Below, piece after piece: positions 1 to 7,462 of a stretch of DNA of 37,415 bases. Origin of the DNA: a virus. Position 1 is the first letter of the stretch; each line of letters opens with the position of its first letter. The stretch is from positions 1-37,415 of the IMG/VR virus record IMGVR_UViG_3300044618_002500; one strand, given 5' to 3'. The notes under the pieces were generated by a model that worked only from the letters and a program-made list of their open reading frames with translations, was not told the origin of the DNA and searched no databases. A program made the translations under genes and the position numbers.

Positions 1-2
1 AG

Positions 3-122
3 AACATACCGCCCGAACAGCTTACGCCGCTCTTACAGGCTGCAAAGCAGATTCTAGACAGGAAACAAGAGCTGGAAATCTACAAACAGAACATTAAATT
101 ATTTTGGAACATTGAGTTGTAA
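3..122 (+). CDS. C-terminal end of an unknown small phage protein (partial)
   Basis: An open frame runs in from the left edge and stops with TAA at 120-122. The visible 39 residues are rich in Gln, Lys and Leu (PEQLTPLLQAAKQIL and onward) and look like a helical tail of a small protein. The next gene starts 10 bases later with its own Shine-Dalgarno, which fits a packed early operon. No family is recognisable. The reading frame is chosen because the other two frames are Arg-rich or broken. Confidence 0.5.
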   Translation, partial: NIPPEQLTPLLQAAKQILDRKQELEIYKQNIKLFWNIEL

Positions 123-132
123 GGAAATAGCC

Positions 133-333
133 ATGAGAACAAGGGATAATATAGGACGAGAGCTGAAAAGATTACGAGGTAAACTATGGGATGCGCTTTA
201 CAACGAGCGCTCCCTACTTACCCGCTCCGAATATAACGCCATTGATACGGCTTGTCTGGAGCTTACAGAGGCACTGAGAACATTACGAACAGCAAACGCA
301 AACGAAGGAGAACAAAATGATGACAACGAATAA
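133..333 (+). CDS. Hypothetical 66-residue protein
   Basis: The start is taken as ATG 133, preceded by AAGGA at 121-125; an in-frame TTG at 112 lacks such a site and lies inside the upstream gene. The protein is charged and predicted helical (MRTRDNIGRELKRLRGK, then LTEALRTLRTANA). It has an acidic end (DDNE) that overlaps the start of the next gene at 317. No domain recognised. It is probably one of the small accessory genes common in phage early regions. Confidence 0.6.
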   Translation: MRTRDNIGRELKRLRGKLWDALYNERSLLTRSEYNAIDTACLELTEALRTLRTANANEGEQNDDNE

Positions 334-586
334 GCAGAGCGGAAATCTAACTAGAATATCAGACGCTATGTCTCCAGACTCTCTTAGATTCCAACAGTAC
401 AAACAGCTAGAAGAGAGGCACGCAAACTTGCAAACTTATTGCAAATATCTAGAGTCTGAAAAGCAGGAACTCGAGAGCAAAGTTGACAGCATGAAAGGCG
501 TAATGTTCTTTACTTTTTTTATGTCGGCGCTTGCTTGCTTATTGATACTCGAACAAATACTATCACCATTTCTGAGGACTTTATGA
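317..586 (+). CDS. Small coiled-coil protein with C-terminal membrane anchor
   Basis: The 89-residue product starts with ATG at 317, with GAAGGAG about ten bases upstream. Residues about 28-58 (QLEERHANLQTYCKYLESEKQELESK is the core, heptad-like) should form a coiled coil. Residues about 62-83 (GVMFFTFFMSALACLLILEQ) are one hydrophobic transmembrane helix close to the C terminus. Such C-tail-anchored proteins often sit on the inner membrane and face the cytoplasm. Function unknown. It overlaps both neighbours, including ATGA with the next gene. Confidence 0.6.
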   Translation: MMTTNKQSGNLTRISDAMSPDSLRFQQYKQLEERHANLQTYCKYLESEKQELESKVDSMKGVMFFTFFMSALACLLILEQILSPFLRTL

Positions 587-840
587 AACATAAGAAAGAA
601 AGCGGCTGGCTTACCGTCAAAGAGGCCGCCGCTCTTCTAAACTGTTCCACGCAAAATGTTTACTATTTGATTTCTGGAATATACAGACCGAGCGCAAAAC
701 GAAAGAAAATTACGCCGCCTGTTTTCAGGTCGGTCAAAACAATCAAGAAAGGAAAGAGCTACTTCACACACTTAATAGATAGAAACGAAGTAAAAGTTTA
801 TTTACAAAACAAGAAAGGAGAGAGACATGAAAGTATTTAA
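583..840 (+). CDS. Helix-turn-helix DNA-binding protein (MerR/excisionase-like fold)
   Basis: The start is ATG 583, which overlaps the previous stop as ATGA and has GAGGA at 574-578; earlier in-frame starts fall inside the upstream gene. Residues about 9-32 (WLTVKEAAALLNCSTQNVYYLI) match the helix-turn-helix opening of excisionase and MerR-type small binders, where 'TVKEAA..L..S...VY.LI' is typical. The Lys-rich C terminus suits DNA contact. It probably binds phage DNA as a regulator. An excisionase role is unlikely because no integrase is visible. It overlaps the next gene by 14 bases. Confidence 0.65.
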   Translation: MKHKKESGWLTVKEAAALLNCSTQNVYYLISGIYRPSAKRKKITPPVFRSVKTIKKGKSYFTHLIDRNEVKVYLQNKKGERHESI

Positions 841-1714
841 TGCACAAGAAGTGATTCAGACTACAGGTTTGGTGACACTTATTTATGGCGAACCGGGTAT
901 TGGTAAGACTACGCTAGCCAATAGCAGCCCTAACCCTATTTTGTTGGACTTTGACAGAGGGGCACACAGAGCTTCATTCGGTAAGACTGTTGTTCAATTT
1001 GATTCATGGCAAGACGTTCTGGACTCAAGTTCTGAACTCTCTGCAATGATAGCAAACAGCGAAACTGTAATAATTGATACGGCTGGAACATTGTTGGAGC
1101 TTATCCAATCTCACCTTGTCGATACGCAGCCGATGCTGGCAAAGAACAGCATTAAACTTTGGGGTGAACTCAAGAAGGTTTTTACTGATTACTTTACGCC
1201 ACTCAAGAGGTCTGGAAAGAACATTGTCTTCATAGCTCACGCCAAAGAAAAAGAAGAGGGCGACATAAGAATTAAACGCCCACTCGTGCAAGGTAGCTCT
1301 TACGATTTGTTGCTCCAATCATGCGACTTGATTGGTTTCTATTCCATGAAGAACAATAGACGCTTTCTGACTTTTGATTTGAGCGACCAGCATGTTGCTA
1401 AAAATTGTGCTGGAATTGAACCAATAGAAATTACAGACCTAAACTTTGCCAGCCAAGCAATGTCTCACATTATTCAAAAAACAAAAGCCGCTCTTGTTGA
1501 CAGAATAGACGAGCACAAAGCTGCTATTGATAATGTTCAAAAATGGCAAGAGTTCGCGAAGACCTGTGAGCCTACTGTTCTATACCAAGCTCTTGCTGAT
1601 GCTAAGTTCAAGAAAACAGAAAAGACCGCTATTTGGGCTGGCGTCCAAAAAGTCATGCAAACGAGAGGCTTCAAATTTGACGAAGAGAAAAAGCAATTTA
1701 TTCTAAACGATTAA
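827..1714 (+). CDS. Sak4-like RecA-fold ATPase (AAA_24 family)
   Basis: The 295-residue protein has a Walker A loop GEPGIGKTT at residues 21-29 and a Walker B strand VIIDT at 81-85. It then has an HAKEKEEGD region (about 140-150) of the kind seen in AAA_24 phage ATPases. Members of this family include Sak4, a RecA/Rad51-like protein that acts with a single-strand-binding protein in phage recombination and replication. The C-terminal 80 residues are helical and charged and may contact DNA or partners. AAGGAGAG (815-822) lies just ahead of ATG 827. The replication-module location and the DUF3127 SSB-like protein downstream agree with a single-strand annealing or recombination mediator role, which remains inference. 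Confidence 0.75.
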   Translation: MKVFNAQEVIQTTGLVTLIYGEPGIGKTTLANSSPNPILLDFDRGAHRASFGKTVVQFDSWQDVLDSSSELSAMIANSETVIIDTAGTLLELIQSHLVDTQPMLAKNSIKLWGELKKVFTDYFTPLKRSGKNIVFIAHAKEKEEGDIRIKRPLVQGSSYDLLLQSCDLIGFYSMKNNRRFLTFDLSDQHVAKNCAGIEPIEITDLNFASQAMSHIIQKTKAALVDRIDEHKAAIDNVQKWQEFAKTCEPTVLYQALADAKFKKTEKTAIWAGVQKVMQTRGFKFDEEKKQFILND

Positions 1715-1729
1715 GCCAGAGAGGACAGA

Positions 1730-2068
1730 ATGTTCAAATACAAAAACATAGACCTAAGATTCGACAACATAAAAGAAAGACTCTTTGTAATGGGTGTGCA
1801 AAACTTGGAAAGCAAAGCCCCTTTAGTCGAAGACGATTTCACTGCAATCTTATCACAAGAGGCAACTGGAACGATTATCGTCAATTTCAATTTTCTATCT
1901 TTTGCACAAACCCTTACCAAAAAGAACGCGGAACAATTGATTACTTTGCTCTGTCAACTTTGGGGTCCCGAAATTGCGTCTGATGCTATCGAATACCTAG
2001 AAAGCGAAGAGTCTGAAAATGACCCATATCGTTATACAAGTTTTGAAAAGCAGGAAAGGTCAATATAG
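1730..2068 (+). CDS. Hypothetical 112-residue protein
   Basis: ATG 1730 has GAGAGGA at 1719-1725. The protein has a beta-rich N-terminal half (YKNIDLRFDNIKERLF, GTIIVNFNFLSFA) and an acidic C-terminal helix (ASDAIEYLESEESEND). I recognise no family. It lies 15 bases after the Sak4-like ATPase and before a 160-base gene-free stretch, so it is probably the last gene of that transcription block. A partner role with the ATPase is possible but unsupported beyond position. Confidence 0.6.
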   Translation: MFKYKNIDLRFDNIKERLFVMGVQNLESKAPLVEDDFTAILSQEATGTIIVNFNFLSFAQTLTKKNAEQLITLLCQLWGPEIASDAIEYLESEESENDPYRYTSFEKQERSI

Positions 2069-2228
2069 GTATGCAGCAAAGCGGGGCGGCTGAAATACGG
2101 TAAGAGGAACGTTAGCCGCCTCTGCTATTCATTACACGGCAAAACATAATAACGAGCCTCTTACGGCTTTTACGGCCGCAAAAACGGCATAATTTACTAA
2201 CAGCAAACACAGGAAAGGAAACAAATAC
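2069..2228 (+). other. Gene-free stretch with stem-loops
   Basis: This 160-base gap holds no convincing gene. GGGCGGCT near 2084 can pair with AGCCGCCT near 2113, closing a loop of about 22 bases. A smaller hairpin GCCG-CAAAAA-CGGC lies near 2174-2187. The second hairpin has no uridine run, so neither looks like a standard terminator. A ten-codon frame starting at ATG 2071 has no ribosome site. The region may carry an RNA element, leader or processing site for the gene at 2229. No tRNA is seen. Confidence 0.4.
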
Positions 2229-2609
2229 ATGAAATTACCCACTCACATGGAAATTCTTTTGATTCTGGTAGCTCTGATAAACCTCTCCAGTTTATTCTTT
2301 TTCACTTATCATTTTGTCAAGAGGGTTCTTTTATCAAGACAGCTCCAGAATAATGCTTACGAAGTACATAAGTTGCCGACTCAGAATATACTAGACTTTG
2401 CCCGCTCTTTCTTTGAAAGCCATGACAACAAGAAAGCTATTGACAAAAAAGCACAGGACATTTTTTTGCTCTTCATAGACTTGCAAGGAGAGAGAGAAAA
2501 GATAGTAATAAAAAATAGTTTCCTTTACGGATATCAATGTGCTGGAAAAACTGACACGCCAGAACTTCTAGCAGAGGTTTACTACAAAACACAATGGAAA
2601 GGTGAATGA
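2229..2609 (+). CDS. Membrane-anchored hypothetical protein
   Basis: ATG 2229 follows AGGAAAGGAA (2211-2220). Residues about 8-30 (ILLILVALINLSSLFFFTYHFV) form one strong transmembrane helix near the N terminus. A basic stretch (KRVLLSRQ) follows, suggesting the roughly 95-residue C-terminal part is cytoplasmic. The soluble part shows no recognised domain. It overlaps the downstream nuclease gene region closely. A membrane protein inside a replication module may tether DNA machinery or affect the host envelope; neither can be shown here. Confidence 0.6.
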   Translation: MKLPTHMEILLILVALINLSSLFFFTYHFVKRVLLSRQLQNNAYEVHKLPTQNILDFARSFFESHDNKKAIDKKAQDIFLLFIDLQGEREKIVIKNSFLYGYQCAGKTDTPELLAEVYYKTQWKGE

Positions 2610-2610
2610 A

Positions 2611-3255
2611 ATGAATGAAGAGACAGAAGGCATACTAAGAATAAGCGTCACGCAAGTGCAGTCTTATTTGACATATTTGAGCGGGCGCATATCTCTAGGA
2701 CAGTTTGTAGATAGCTACTTATATCGAAACCCGCGAACAATAAAAATGATTGCAGGGACAAATTTTCACTGTGAGATTCAGGGGCTACTATACGAGAAAG
2801 ACGAGAGGATTATTTTTGATTCTGCAGACATTGAAGAGGCGAAACAAAAAGTAGATTCTAATAGCGACATTTTTGAGTACAAGATTCGCAAACAATTTGA
2901 TACGCCGTCTGGGAAGGTGATGCTAACTGGAGTCGCGGACCAAGTGGTAGGGAATATGGTATGCGAGTTCAAAACGACATACTCAAGTTTCAGCTACGAT
3001 AGCTATGCAGACTCTATACAATGGAAAGCGTACTGTAATCTTTTTGACGTTGAGCTTATCAAATATCAAGTCTGGCAACTTTCAGAGCCTGACGAGCTTT
3101 GGACAGCTGATAACGCTAAACCTTTGAAGGTCAAATCATATAACGAGTTCGTAATTGAAAGCAACGCCTGTACACAGAACACATTTTTGCAGGCTCTTCA
3201 TGAAGCTGTTGCTTTGGTAAAAAAACTAGGCATTGTTCGATATTCGAACAAATGA
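2611..3255 (+). CDS. PD-(D/E)XK nuclease, RecB/Cas4-like
   Basis: The start is taken as ATG 2611 with GGAAAGG at 2596-2602; an in-frame GTG at 2602 would overlap that site. In the 214-residue protein, GVADQVVGNMVCEFKTT supplies the core motif: Asp110, Glu119 and Lys121. Gln137 in SIQWKAY fits the downstream QxxxY motif of RecB/Cas4-like and PDDEXK_1 nucleases. Phage members act as exonucleases in replication and recombination. No Cys cluster for an iron-sulphur centre is evident, unlike Cas4. It probably pairs with the Sak4-like ATPase as an exonuclease/annealase-type system, by analogy with Red pairs; this is inference. Confidence 0.72.
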   Translation: MNEETEGILRISVTQVQSYLTYLSGRISLGQFVDSYLYRNPRTIKMIAGTNFHCEIQGLLYEKDERIIFDSADIEEAKQKVDSNSDIFEYKIRKQFDTPSGKVMLTGVADQVVGNMVCEFKTTYSSFSYDSYADSIQWKAYCNLFDVELIKYQVWQLSEPDELWTADNAKPLKVKSYNEFVIESNACTQNTFLQALHEAVALVKKLGIVRYSNK

Positions 3256-3291
3256 TTCATTTTGAACAGAAACACAAAAACGGAGAAAAAC

Positions 3292-3831
3292 ATGGATAAT
3301 TTGCCAATGAATAGAGAAAGTTATGAAATGCTTAAAACTAGCGTTTTGAGTGAAATTGACAAACTTGAACACTTTGCTGAAAAAGTGCAGAAACTAGCCA
3401 AAGAACTAACTTTAATTTCAAGGAATATACTATATAGTATAGATAATAATGCTGAAAATGAAAAGTTGCAAAAGTTGCAAAACTCGCAAAAACTGGCAAA
3501 AGAGGAAAAAGAGCTGATTTTGCAAAAAATAACAAAACACTTTTCTCTCATGGCAAAAAACTTGAATAGCTTAGAAACTGAGAGGCTTTATTCAAAGAGA
3601 GCAACAGAAGTCGCTATTGAAACCTATTGCAAACTTTTGAAGCTAGGATATACAGAACAGCTGATTGCACAATCTGTTCAAGACGCTTGTAACGATTCAT
3701 TCTGGTCAAGGCAATTTAGGTCATACCCAAAGCTGCTACGCAAGAACAAAGACGGAGTTTTTTACATAGATGTTTTTTTGAGCTTACGACAAAACTCGCA
3801 TAAGCTCTCAATACCAAAAGTTATACGGTGA
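3292..3831 (+). CDS. Replication-organiser-like helical protein
   Basis: The start is ATG 3292 after GGAG (3282-3285). An earlier in-frame TTG at 3262 lies beyond that site. The 179-residue protein is strongly helical, with a repeated LQKLQNSQKLAKEE segment (about 57-75). Its C-terminal end DSFWSRQFRSYPKLLRKNKDGVF resembles the tail of phage replication proteins, which often end in a DxFW...SPxKLRK pattern. I infer a replication initiator or helicase-loading role. Its neighbours, a DnaA-like protein and the primase-helicase, agree. The gene carries iteron-like repeats and an AT palindrome at 3426-3497. Confidence 0.5.
   Translation: MDNLPMNRESYEMLKTSVLSEIDKLEHFAEKVQKLAKELTLISRNILYSIDNNAENEKLQKLQNSQKLAKEEKELILQKITKHFSLMAKNLNSLETERLYSKRATEVAIETYCKLLKLGYTEQLIAQSVQDACNDSFWSRQFRSYPKLLRKNKDGVFYIDVFLSLRQNSHKLSIPKVIR
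3426..3497. repeat. Iteron-like repeats beside a perfect 16-bp AT palindrome (candidate origin)
   Basis: TATACTATATAGTATA at 3426-3441 reads the same on both strands and sits in an AT-rich stretch. About 20 bases later comes a run of near-identical 9-10-base units: AAAAGTTGC (3461-3469), AAAAGTTGC (3470-3478), AAAACTCGC (3479-3487) and AAAAACTGGC (3488-3497). Tandem binding sites next to an AT-rich unwinding element inside an initiator gene are how lambda-type origins are built. The repeats also encode a KLQ-rich helix, so coding constraint is an alternative. Confidence 0.45.
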
Positions 3832-3835
3832 TTCA

Positions 3836-4438
3836 ATGAAGACGCTCCAATACTTAGGCAGTTTATCTAACGAGGTTATGCTTCGCAGTGAAGCTAGCAG
3901 AAAGAAGGCAAAACTCAGTGACGAACTTAGACAAGAACGTGAAAGATTATTCAAAGAGCCGAAGAGATATAGAAAGAATAATTTACCGTTCTCCAAAAAA
4001 ACACCAAAAGACAGAGAGAGAAAAGTAACAACCAAAATGATAATTGACGAAAGTCTTTACATAATGTCTTTGCTCTGGAATGAAGCTGACAAACTTGGAG
4101 TTTCATGCGAGTGGATTACTCTTGATAATTTGAAGCTAGATAATGAGTCCGCAGTTGACAGATATTGCAGAAACTGGAAAAGAGATAACCCGCTGATTAC
4201 AAAAGTTGACTTGAAAAAGAACTTAACTTTCTATCGAACAATGGTTTGTTTTATGCTTTATCATTGCTACGGATTTCAGCCGCAAACAGTCGCTGAGTTC
4301 TATGGAGTTCACAGAGATTTCACAGGAACCGCAAACAGAGTGCTGGTTCCTACTTTCCAAACAAACAGAAAAGCAGAAAGAGCTTTCTTAGATATATTTG
4401 ATTCTCTCATGATAAAAAACGAACGAGAATACTTATGA
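3836..4438 (+). CDS. DnaA-domain-IV-like replication protein
   Basis: The 200-residue protein has a basic, helical N-terminal third (RKKAKLSDELRQERERLFK). Its C-terminal part (about 130-170) contains FYRTMVCFMLYHCYGF followed by QTVAEFYGVHRDFTGTANRV. This pattern resembles the helix-turn-helix of DnaA domain IV, where a helix with R..A..L precedes 'I...FG.RDHSTV'. There is no ATPase domain, so it could bind origin DNA but not act as full DnaA. It starts at ATG 3836 only 4 bases after the preceding gene and overlaps the primase-helicase start as ATGA. The assignment is by pattern only. Confidence 0.45.
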   Translation: MKTLQYLGSLSNEVMLRSEASRKKAKLSDELRQERERLFKEPKRYRKNNLPFSKKTPKDRERKVTTKMIIDESLYIMSLLWNEADKLGVSCEWITLDNLKLDNESAVDRYCRNWKRDNPLITKVDLKKNLTFYRTMVCFMLYHCYGFQPQTVAEFYGVHRDFTGTANRVLVPTFQTNRKAERAFLDIFDSLMIKNEREYL

Positions 4439-6126
4439 CAACTTTTAAGGATTACGGCATTACAGGAACAGAAGGATATAACGGACAAATTCATACAACT
4501 TGTCCAGAGTGTTCGCATGAAAGAAAGAAAGCAAATGAAAAATGTCTCTCTGTCAATATAAACGAAGGCACATGGTTTTGTCATCATTGCGGTTGGAGCG
4601 GCGCTCTGAAAAGAGCGGCCGAAAGAAAAAGAGACATTCCAGACTTTTCGGATATTTTGCAACAGAAACAAATTGATTCAATTAAGAGTGAGGATTCCAG
4701 TCTATTTGAAGCGTTGACCTCACGCGGAATAACTGAAAAGACAATAAGAGCAAACGGTATCTTTGCAGAGATTTCTGAGTGGGATAAAACAGAGTGGTTT
4801 GGGTTTCCGTATTTTCTTGACGGGAAGTGTGTAAATATCAAATATCGTTCCGCGAACAAAGAGTTTAGACAAACGAAAGACGGTCACAGAGTTTTCTACA
4901 GACTTGATTCCATACGAGAACATAAACAGGTCGTAATTACTGAAGGCGAAATTGACGCTCTGAGTTTTTGCGAGGCTGGAATTGAAAACGTTTTGAGTGT
5001 TCCCGACGGAGCTATTGCAGCCGATGCTAGAAACGTCACACAGAAACTTGTTTTTATTGACAATTCAATAGATAAGCTCGAACATATAGAAACGTTCTAT
5101 CTTGCACTTGATTCAGACGCACCGGGTCGACGTATGACTGAAGAGCTAGCTCGTCGCTTAGGTAAAGACAGATGCAAAACTGTAATCTTTCCAGAGGGCT
5201 GTAAGGACGCGAACGATGTTCTATTGATTCATGGCAAAGAGCAACTTTACAAGTGTCTTGACGATGCTCTGGACTATCCAATAGACGGAGTTTATTTGCT
5301 CTCTGATTCTTATGCTAATTTACAGGACATATACGATAATGGTTTCCAACAAGGCGTTTCCACAAACGAGTGGCCAAACTTAGACAGGCTGATTAAATGG
5401 TTTGCTGGTCATTTCACTGTGGTCACTGGAATACCCTCTCACGGAAAGTCAAACTTTATTGATAATTTACTTGTCAACTTAGCAAGGCATAATGGCTGGC
5501 GTGCCGCTGTTTTTTCTCCAGAGAACCCTACGCCTGAAACTTGGGTTATTCGCTTACTTGAGATTGCAACAGGCCGACCATTTTTTGGACAGAATAGAAT
5601 TGAACAGGAAAAGTTGAAGGGAACACTTGACGCTCTTGCTCAGTATTTCTATTTAATTACGCCAGACGATTCCTATACTCTGGACGTTGTGCTGGCAACA
5701 GCGAAGAGCTTACTCAGAAAAGTTGGAATAAACGCTCTTGTTATTGACCCTTGGAACAATTTAGAAGTCAAAGGAAAGAGCGGCGAAAATGAAACAGCAT
5801 ATACGGCTAGAGTCTTGGTTCGTCTCCGTACTTTTGCTAGACAGACTGGAGTTCACGTTATATTGATTGCACACCCTAGAAAGATGCAAAAGAACACAGA
5901 CGGCAACTATGAAATTCCAACCGCTTACGATATTTCAGGAAGTGCGCACTTTTACAACGTAGCTGATAATATCGTTTCGGTATACAGAGAGTTCCTAAAT
6001 GATAGCGACGATTTGAGCCGCACTCATGTTTTTATTCAAAAAGTAAAAACGAAATACTCTGGACAAATAGGCTGTGCAACTTTTGATTTCGACAAACAGA
6101 CGCAACGATATATGGAGAGAGTATGA
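4435..6126 (+). CDS. Bifunctional primase-helicase (T7 gp4-like)
   Basis: The 563-residue protein has three parts. A zinc-binding primase domain has Cys23, Cys26, Cys49 and Cys52 (CPEC...CHHC). A TOPRIM domain has TEGEIDAL at 169-176 and DSDAPG at 226-231. A DnaB/RecA-type hexameric helicase has Walker A GIPSHGKSN at 332-340. The helicase part continues with ALVIDPWN as Walker B (about 439-446) and HVILIAHPRK (about 479-488). It unwinds the fork and lays primers for lagging-strand synthesis in the cytoplasm. Length and order match T7 gp4. It overlaps its neighbours as ATGA on both sides. No DNA polymerase gene is visible in this window, so the phage may use the host enzyme or encode it outside. 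Confidence 0.92.
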   Translation: MTTFKDYGITGTEGYNGQIHTTCPECSHERKKANEKCLSVNINEGTWFCHHCGWSGALKRAAERKRDIPDFSDILQQKQIDSIKSEDSSLFEALTSRGITEKTIRANGIFAEISEWDKTEWFGFPYFLDGKCVNIKYRSANKEFRQTKDGHRVFYRLDSIREHKQVVITEGEIDALSFCEAGIENVLSVPDGAIAADARNVTQKLVFIDNSIDKLEHIETFYLALDSDAPGRRMTEELARRLGKDRCKTVIFPEGCKDANDVLLIHGKEQLYKCLDDALDYPIDGVYLLSDSYANLQDIYDNGFQQGVSTNEWPNLDRLIKWFAGHFTVVTGIPSHGKSNFIDNLLVNLARHNGWRAAVFSPENPTPETWVIRLLEIATGRPFFGQNRIEQEKLKGTLDALAQYFYLITPDDSYTLDVVLATAKSLLRKVGINALVIDPWNNLEVKGKSGENETAYTARVLVRLRTFARQTGVHVILIAHPRKMQKNTDGNYEIPTAYDISGSAHFYNVADNIVSVYREFLNDSDDLSRTHVFIQKVKTKYSGQIGCATFDFDKQTQRYMERV

Positions 6127-6392
6127 ATAAGCAAGCAGCGGTAAAAATGTTCAAAGCTAAAAAACAAACAAAGAGATTCCGAAAAAATCAAATTGTATGG
6201 GTTCTTGAAGACTTCGCACATTATGCAATAATATGGCACCAATGGCAAGGTAAAGGAAGATACGTGCTTTCAAAAATTGCCAAGTTTAACAATAAAGGCT
6301 GGAACTCAATTATAGGTGATAATGGGTTCAAAGAAATAGCCGTCACCTTAGATGAATTTTTCCCTGGTGGAATTAACTTTGAAGAGCACTAA
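6123..6392 (+). CDS. Hypothetical 89-residue protein
   Basis: ATG 6123 overlaps the end of the primase-helicase (ATGA). The N terminus is very basic (KMFKAKKQTKRFRKNQ) and the rest reads like a small beta domain with aromatic residues (VWVLEDFAHYAIIWHQWQGKGRYV). A small nucleic-acid-binding fold is possible. No family is recognised. Translational coupling to the helicase is likely from the overlap. Confidence 0.6.
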   Translation: MNKQAAVKMFKAKKQTKRFRKNQIVWVLEDFAHYAIIWHQWQGKGRYVLSKIAKFNNKGWNSIIGDNGFKEIAVTLDEFFPGGINFEEH

Positions 6393-6427
6393 TAAAGCAT
6401 AGCAAATAAAAATAAAGGAGACAGAAC

Positions 6428-6715
6428 ATGAGCAAACAGCAAACGGCGGTAGAGTGGTTGAAGCAAAGTATAGAAAATACGTCTATACATTGGGGTTCGG
6501 AATTATACTATAACCAAAAAGGCGATAGTTTCAATTACCTTGTAATTAGAATACAGCCCGAAAAATTAGACGAGTTTTTTCACCAAGCTAAGCAAATGGA
6601 AAAAGAGCAGATTGTTGATGCGCATTTACTCGGACTTGTACATGATTTGACAAAAGATGTATGCACACAAGCAGAGGAATACTATAAAGAAACCTACGGA
6701 GGCGACCATGAGTAA
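6428..6715 (+). CDS. Small AVEWL-type phage protein of unknown function
   Basis: ATG 6428 follows a strong AAAGGAGA site (6414-6421). The 95-residue protein opens with TAVEWLKQSI and ends with AEEYYKETYGG, with a central FFHQAKQMEKEQIVDAHLLG. This arrangement is familiar from short hypothetical proteins in Bacteroidota phages and prophages, which supports the host guess. Function is unknown. It overlaps the next gene by eight bases. Confidence 0.65.
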   Translation: MSKQQTAVEWLKQSIENTSIHWGSELYYNQKGDSFNYLVIRIQPEKLDEFFHQAKQMEKEQIVDAHLLGLVHDLTKDVCTQAEEYYKETYGGDHE

Positions 6716-7094
6716 GCAAAAAAAGTCTCTTTCAGAACAGTTGAAAGAGGAACGCCTTAGACTAGAGTCTTCAGCCATAGCAGAGACGGAATGTGAAGAA
6801 CAAAAAAAGAAAAGAAAGTGGAAATACACAACAGCGAAGTTCCAGTCAAATGTAGAAACTAAGATTGAAAGAGCACAAAAAAACAAACAAGAAAAAACTG
6901 TTTTAATCAAGACAAGCAAACCAGGACCAAAGCCAAAACCTGAAAACAAGAACTTAGTTCGTTTTCATCATGGCATGGAACGTGCTCTTGTAATCAAAAT
7001 GAGAGAATACTCTAGTTCCTCAGGAGTCCCTTTAAGACGTGTAATTGAAGACGGAATAAAACTCTACTTTCAGAAATTGGAGAAAGGTAAGTGA
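6708..7094 (+). CDS. Basic protein with possible ribbon-helix-helix-like C terminus
   Basis: The start is ATG 6708, after GGAGG at 6699-6703; an upstream in-frame start at 6657 would lie deep in the previous gene. The 128-residue protein is Lys/Glu-rich with a coiled N-terminal half and a proline-lysine linker (KPGPKPKPE). Its C terminus (LVRFHHGMERALVIKMREYSSSSG, then VIEDGIKLYFQKLE) looks like a short DNA-binding module of the ribbon-helix-helix type. It could be a transcription factor or DNA-binding accessory. The domain call is weak. Confidence 0.5.
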   Translation: MSKQKKSLSEQLKEERLRLESSAIAETECEEQKKKRKWKYTTAKFQSNVETKIERAQKNKQEKTVLIKTSKPGPKPKPENKNLVRFHHGMERALVIKMREYSSSSGVPLRRVIEDGIKLYFQKLEKGK

Positions 7095-7462
7095 AACATA
7101 ACTCAGACTTCAAATATGACTTGCTTGTTGGAATTGAGTATGAAGGAAAAGTTGCGGACATGCTACGGAACAAAAAAGTTGAAGTCAAGACAGATTTCAT
7201 TGCACACAAAACAGGAAACATTGCTATCGAATTTCAAAGTAGGGGTAAGCCGTCTGGAATATCAATAACTGAAGCTGATTACTACGTCTATCTTATTCCG
7301 TTTGCGCCGCTCTCTGAAATCATGATTGTTGCCAAAGTATCGGAGCTTAAAAAAATTACTCGTATCTTTGGAAAGCAAAACGGAGTCAAAACAATGGGTG
7401 ACTCGAATACTTCGAAATCTGTCTTAATTCCAATCAAGAGGCTGTTCAAACATGAAGACTAA
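7091..7462 (+). CDS. PD-(D/E)XK endonuclease-like protein
   Basis: GTG 7091 overlaps the preceding stop (GTGA). In 123 residues, KVEVKTDF (29-36) followed by GNIAIEFQSRGKPSGI (42-57) matches a phage nuclease-like family in which an ExK pair and a downstream Glu form the metal site: here Glu31, Lys33 and Glu47. Glu18 (EYEGK) could complete it. TEADYYVYLIP then gives the characteristic strand. Relatives are thought to act as Holliday-junction or structure-specific nucleases, but the substrate is not shown here. It overlaps the next nuclease gene by 11 bases. Confidence 0.6.
   Translation: MKHNSDFKYDLLVGIEYEGKVADMLRNKKVEVKTDFIAHKTGNIAIEFQSRGKPSGISITEADYYVYLIPFAPLSEIMIVAKVSELKKITRIFGKQNGVKTMGDSNTSKSVLIPIKRLFKHED

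Noticed and set aside
4554-4563. CAATATAAAC inside the primase-helicase gene
   Set aside because: It lies in coding sequence (VNINEG) without the flanking TTTTTGCG or TAnATTCG boxes.
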